IMG/VR virus record: IMGVR_UViG_3300027773_000004
Location: 1-64,000 of that record
Strand: one strand, 5' to 3'
DNA from: a virus
DNA length: 64,000 nucleotides
Shown here: piece by piece, positions 63,321-64,000 of the stretch
How positions within the stretch are numbered: the first letter of the stretch is position 1
How the letters are laid out: each line of letters begins with the position of its first letter
Translations under genes and position numbers: made by a program
Notes under the pieces: model-generated
Database searches by the model: none
Told to the model about the DNA's origin: nothing
Seen by the model: the letters and a program-made list of their open reading frames with translations, nothing else

Positions 63321-64000
63321 GCGGCTTGCGCCCGATCGCATCGCTGGCGCCGGCCTCCCTGCATGGGGTCCGCTTCAACGAAGATGTCGGCGATCCGCCG
63401 GAGCTGCGCTGGGTCGATCCCGCGACGTTGTGGGTAGACGACACCTACCAGCGCCGGATCGGCAAGGAAGGCACCGCCCTGATCCGGCGGATCCTCGGCC
63501 GGTTCGACTGGTCGAAGTTCCAGGCGCCGAACGTCATCGAGACGCCGCACGGCCTCGTCATCACCAACGGCCAGCACTCGGCGACGATCGCCGCGACGCA
63601 CCCCGCCGTCGAGCTGATCCCGGTGCTGGTCAGCCGGCCGCGTTCGGTCGCGCGGCAGGCCGAGTCGTTCATCGCGATCAACACCGACCGCACCGCGGTT
63701 ACGAAACCGCAGCTGTTCCATTCCGCCCTCGTCGCCGGCGACCCCGAAATCATCGCGATCCAGAAGGTCATGGACGAGACGGGTGTCCGCGTGCCGCGCT
63801 CGCCGCCGCCGCGCAAGGACCTCTACAAGCCGGGCGACACGGTTGCGGTCGGGACCGTCATCGACTTCTACCGCTCGCATGGCCCTGGTGCCTTGCGCAC
63901 CGCGCTGTCGCTGCTGAAGACGCGGCGGCCGATCCAGATGATCGAAGTGCGGGCGCTCGAACTCCTGATGTTCGACCCCGACTACCGCGGCAACTGGGAT
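63317..64000 (+). CDS. ParB-like (DUF6551-type) protein, partial
   Basis: GTG 63317 overlaps the sigma factor stop. 228 codons are visible before the window ends. LRWVDPATLWVDDTYQRRIG, FQAPNVIETPHGLVITNGQH, ELIPVLVSRPRSVARQAESF and INTDRTAVTKPQLFHSAL match ParB-like/DUF6551 phage proteins. The third ParB-like element of the window. Probably binds DNA or nucleotides; coupling to the sigma gene suggests a shared regulatory role. Confidence 0.8.
   Translation, partial: MSGLRPIASLAPASLHGVRFNEDVGDPPELRWVDPATLWVDDTYQRRIGKEGTALIRRILGRFDWSKFQAPNVIETPHGLVITNGQHSATIAATHPAVELIPVLVSRPRSVARQAESFIAINTDRTAVTKPQLFHSALVAGDPEIIAIQKVMDETGVRVPRSPPPRKDLYKPGDTVAVGTVIDFYRSHGPGALRTALSLLKTRRPIQMIEVRALELLMFDPDYRGNWD

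Overview
The window looks like part of a tailed bacteriophage genome (or a prophage) with a contractile, myovirus-type tail. The evidence is a nearly complete late region: terminase, portal, capsid protease, scaffold-like protein, capsid decoration protein, major capsid protein, neck proteins, tail sheath, tail tube, frameshifted tail chaperone, tape measure and baseplate (gpD-, gpV-, gp25- and gpJ-like). No bacterial housekeeping gene or tRNA was recognised, and both ends cut through genes. The DNA is strongly GC-rich. The XRE, ECF-sigma and Gp49/HigA-type proteins have an alphaproteobacterial flavour, so a high-GC alphaproteobacterial host is the best guess, but that is inference.

Region 1 (1-10.3 kb) is accessory and regulatory. 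It has a rightward zinc-finger protein that may be related to Csf1 of type IV CRISPR systems. Facing it is a leftward six-gene operon (4594 to 1080) with an HNH nuclease and an AcrVA2-like protein. Next come a small HTH/AT-hook protein, a stand-alone response-regulator receiver, an XRE regulator, an orphan PhoB-type DNA-binding protein, a serine recombinase with an inverted repeat upstream, several small ORFs and a ParB-like protein. Region 2 (10.4-20.9 kb) is the packaging and head module. Region 3 (20.9-31.5 kb) holds fibre and appendage genes around the neck genes. Several of these carry apparent signal peptides, which is unusual for virion proteins.

Region 4 (31.6-49.8 kb) is the tail module. 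The sheath and tube genes have intrinsic terminators nearby. The chaperone has a canonical A AAA AAC slippery site next to its stop codon. Between chaperone and tape measure (35.1-40.0 kb) the order is broken by mostly leftward genes: a DUF4258/XRE toxin-antitoxin pair, a four-gene operon with its own promoter that ends beside a roughly 240-bp pentameric quasi-repeat, a divergent RHH + HigBA-type cassette and two secreted/membrane proteins. Just after the tape-measure gene lies a second copy of its last ~14 codons, read as a scar of module replacement.

Region 5 (49.9-57.8 kb) contains tail fibres followed by a run of genes with signal peptides or lipoboxes, including a GHL15-like glycoside hydrolase and a putative HELxE metallopeptidase. 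Region 6 (57.8-61.3 kb) is a PLD-family nuclease and a lysis-like cassette (coiled-coil/TM protein, GH19-like endolysin, NlpC/P60-like enzyme, TM protein), closed by a strong terminator. Region 7 (61.4-64 kb) has a leftward AT-hook/winged-helix protein, a secreted HNH-like nuclease, a phage-encoded ECF sigma factor and a ParB-like protein cut by the window end. Function calls come from reading motifs by eye; no database search was run.
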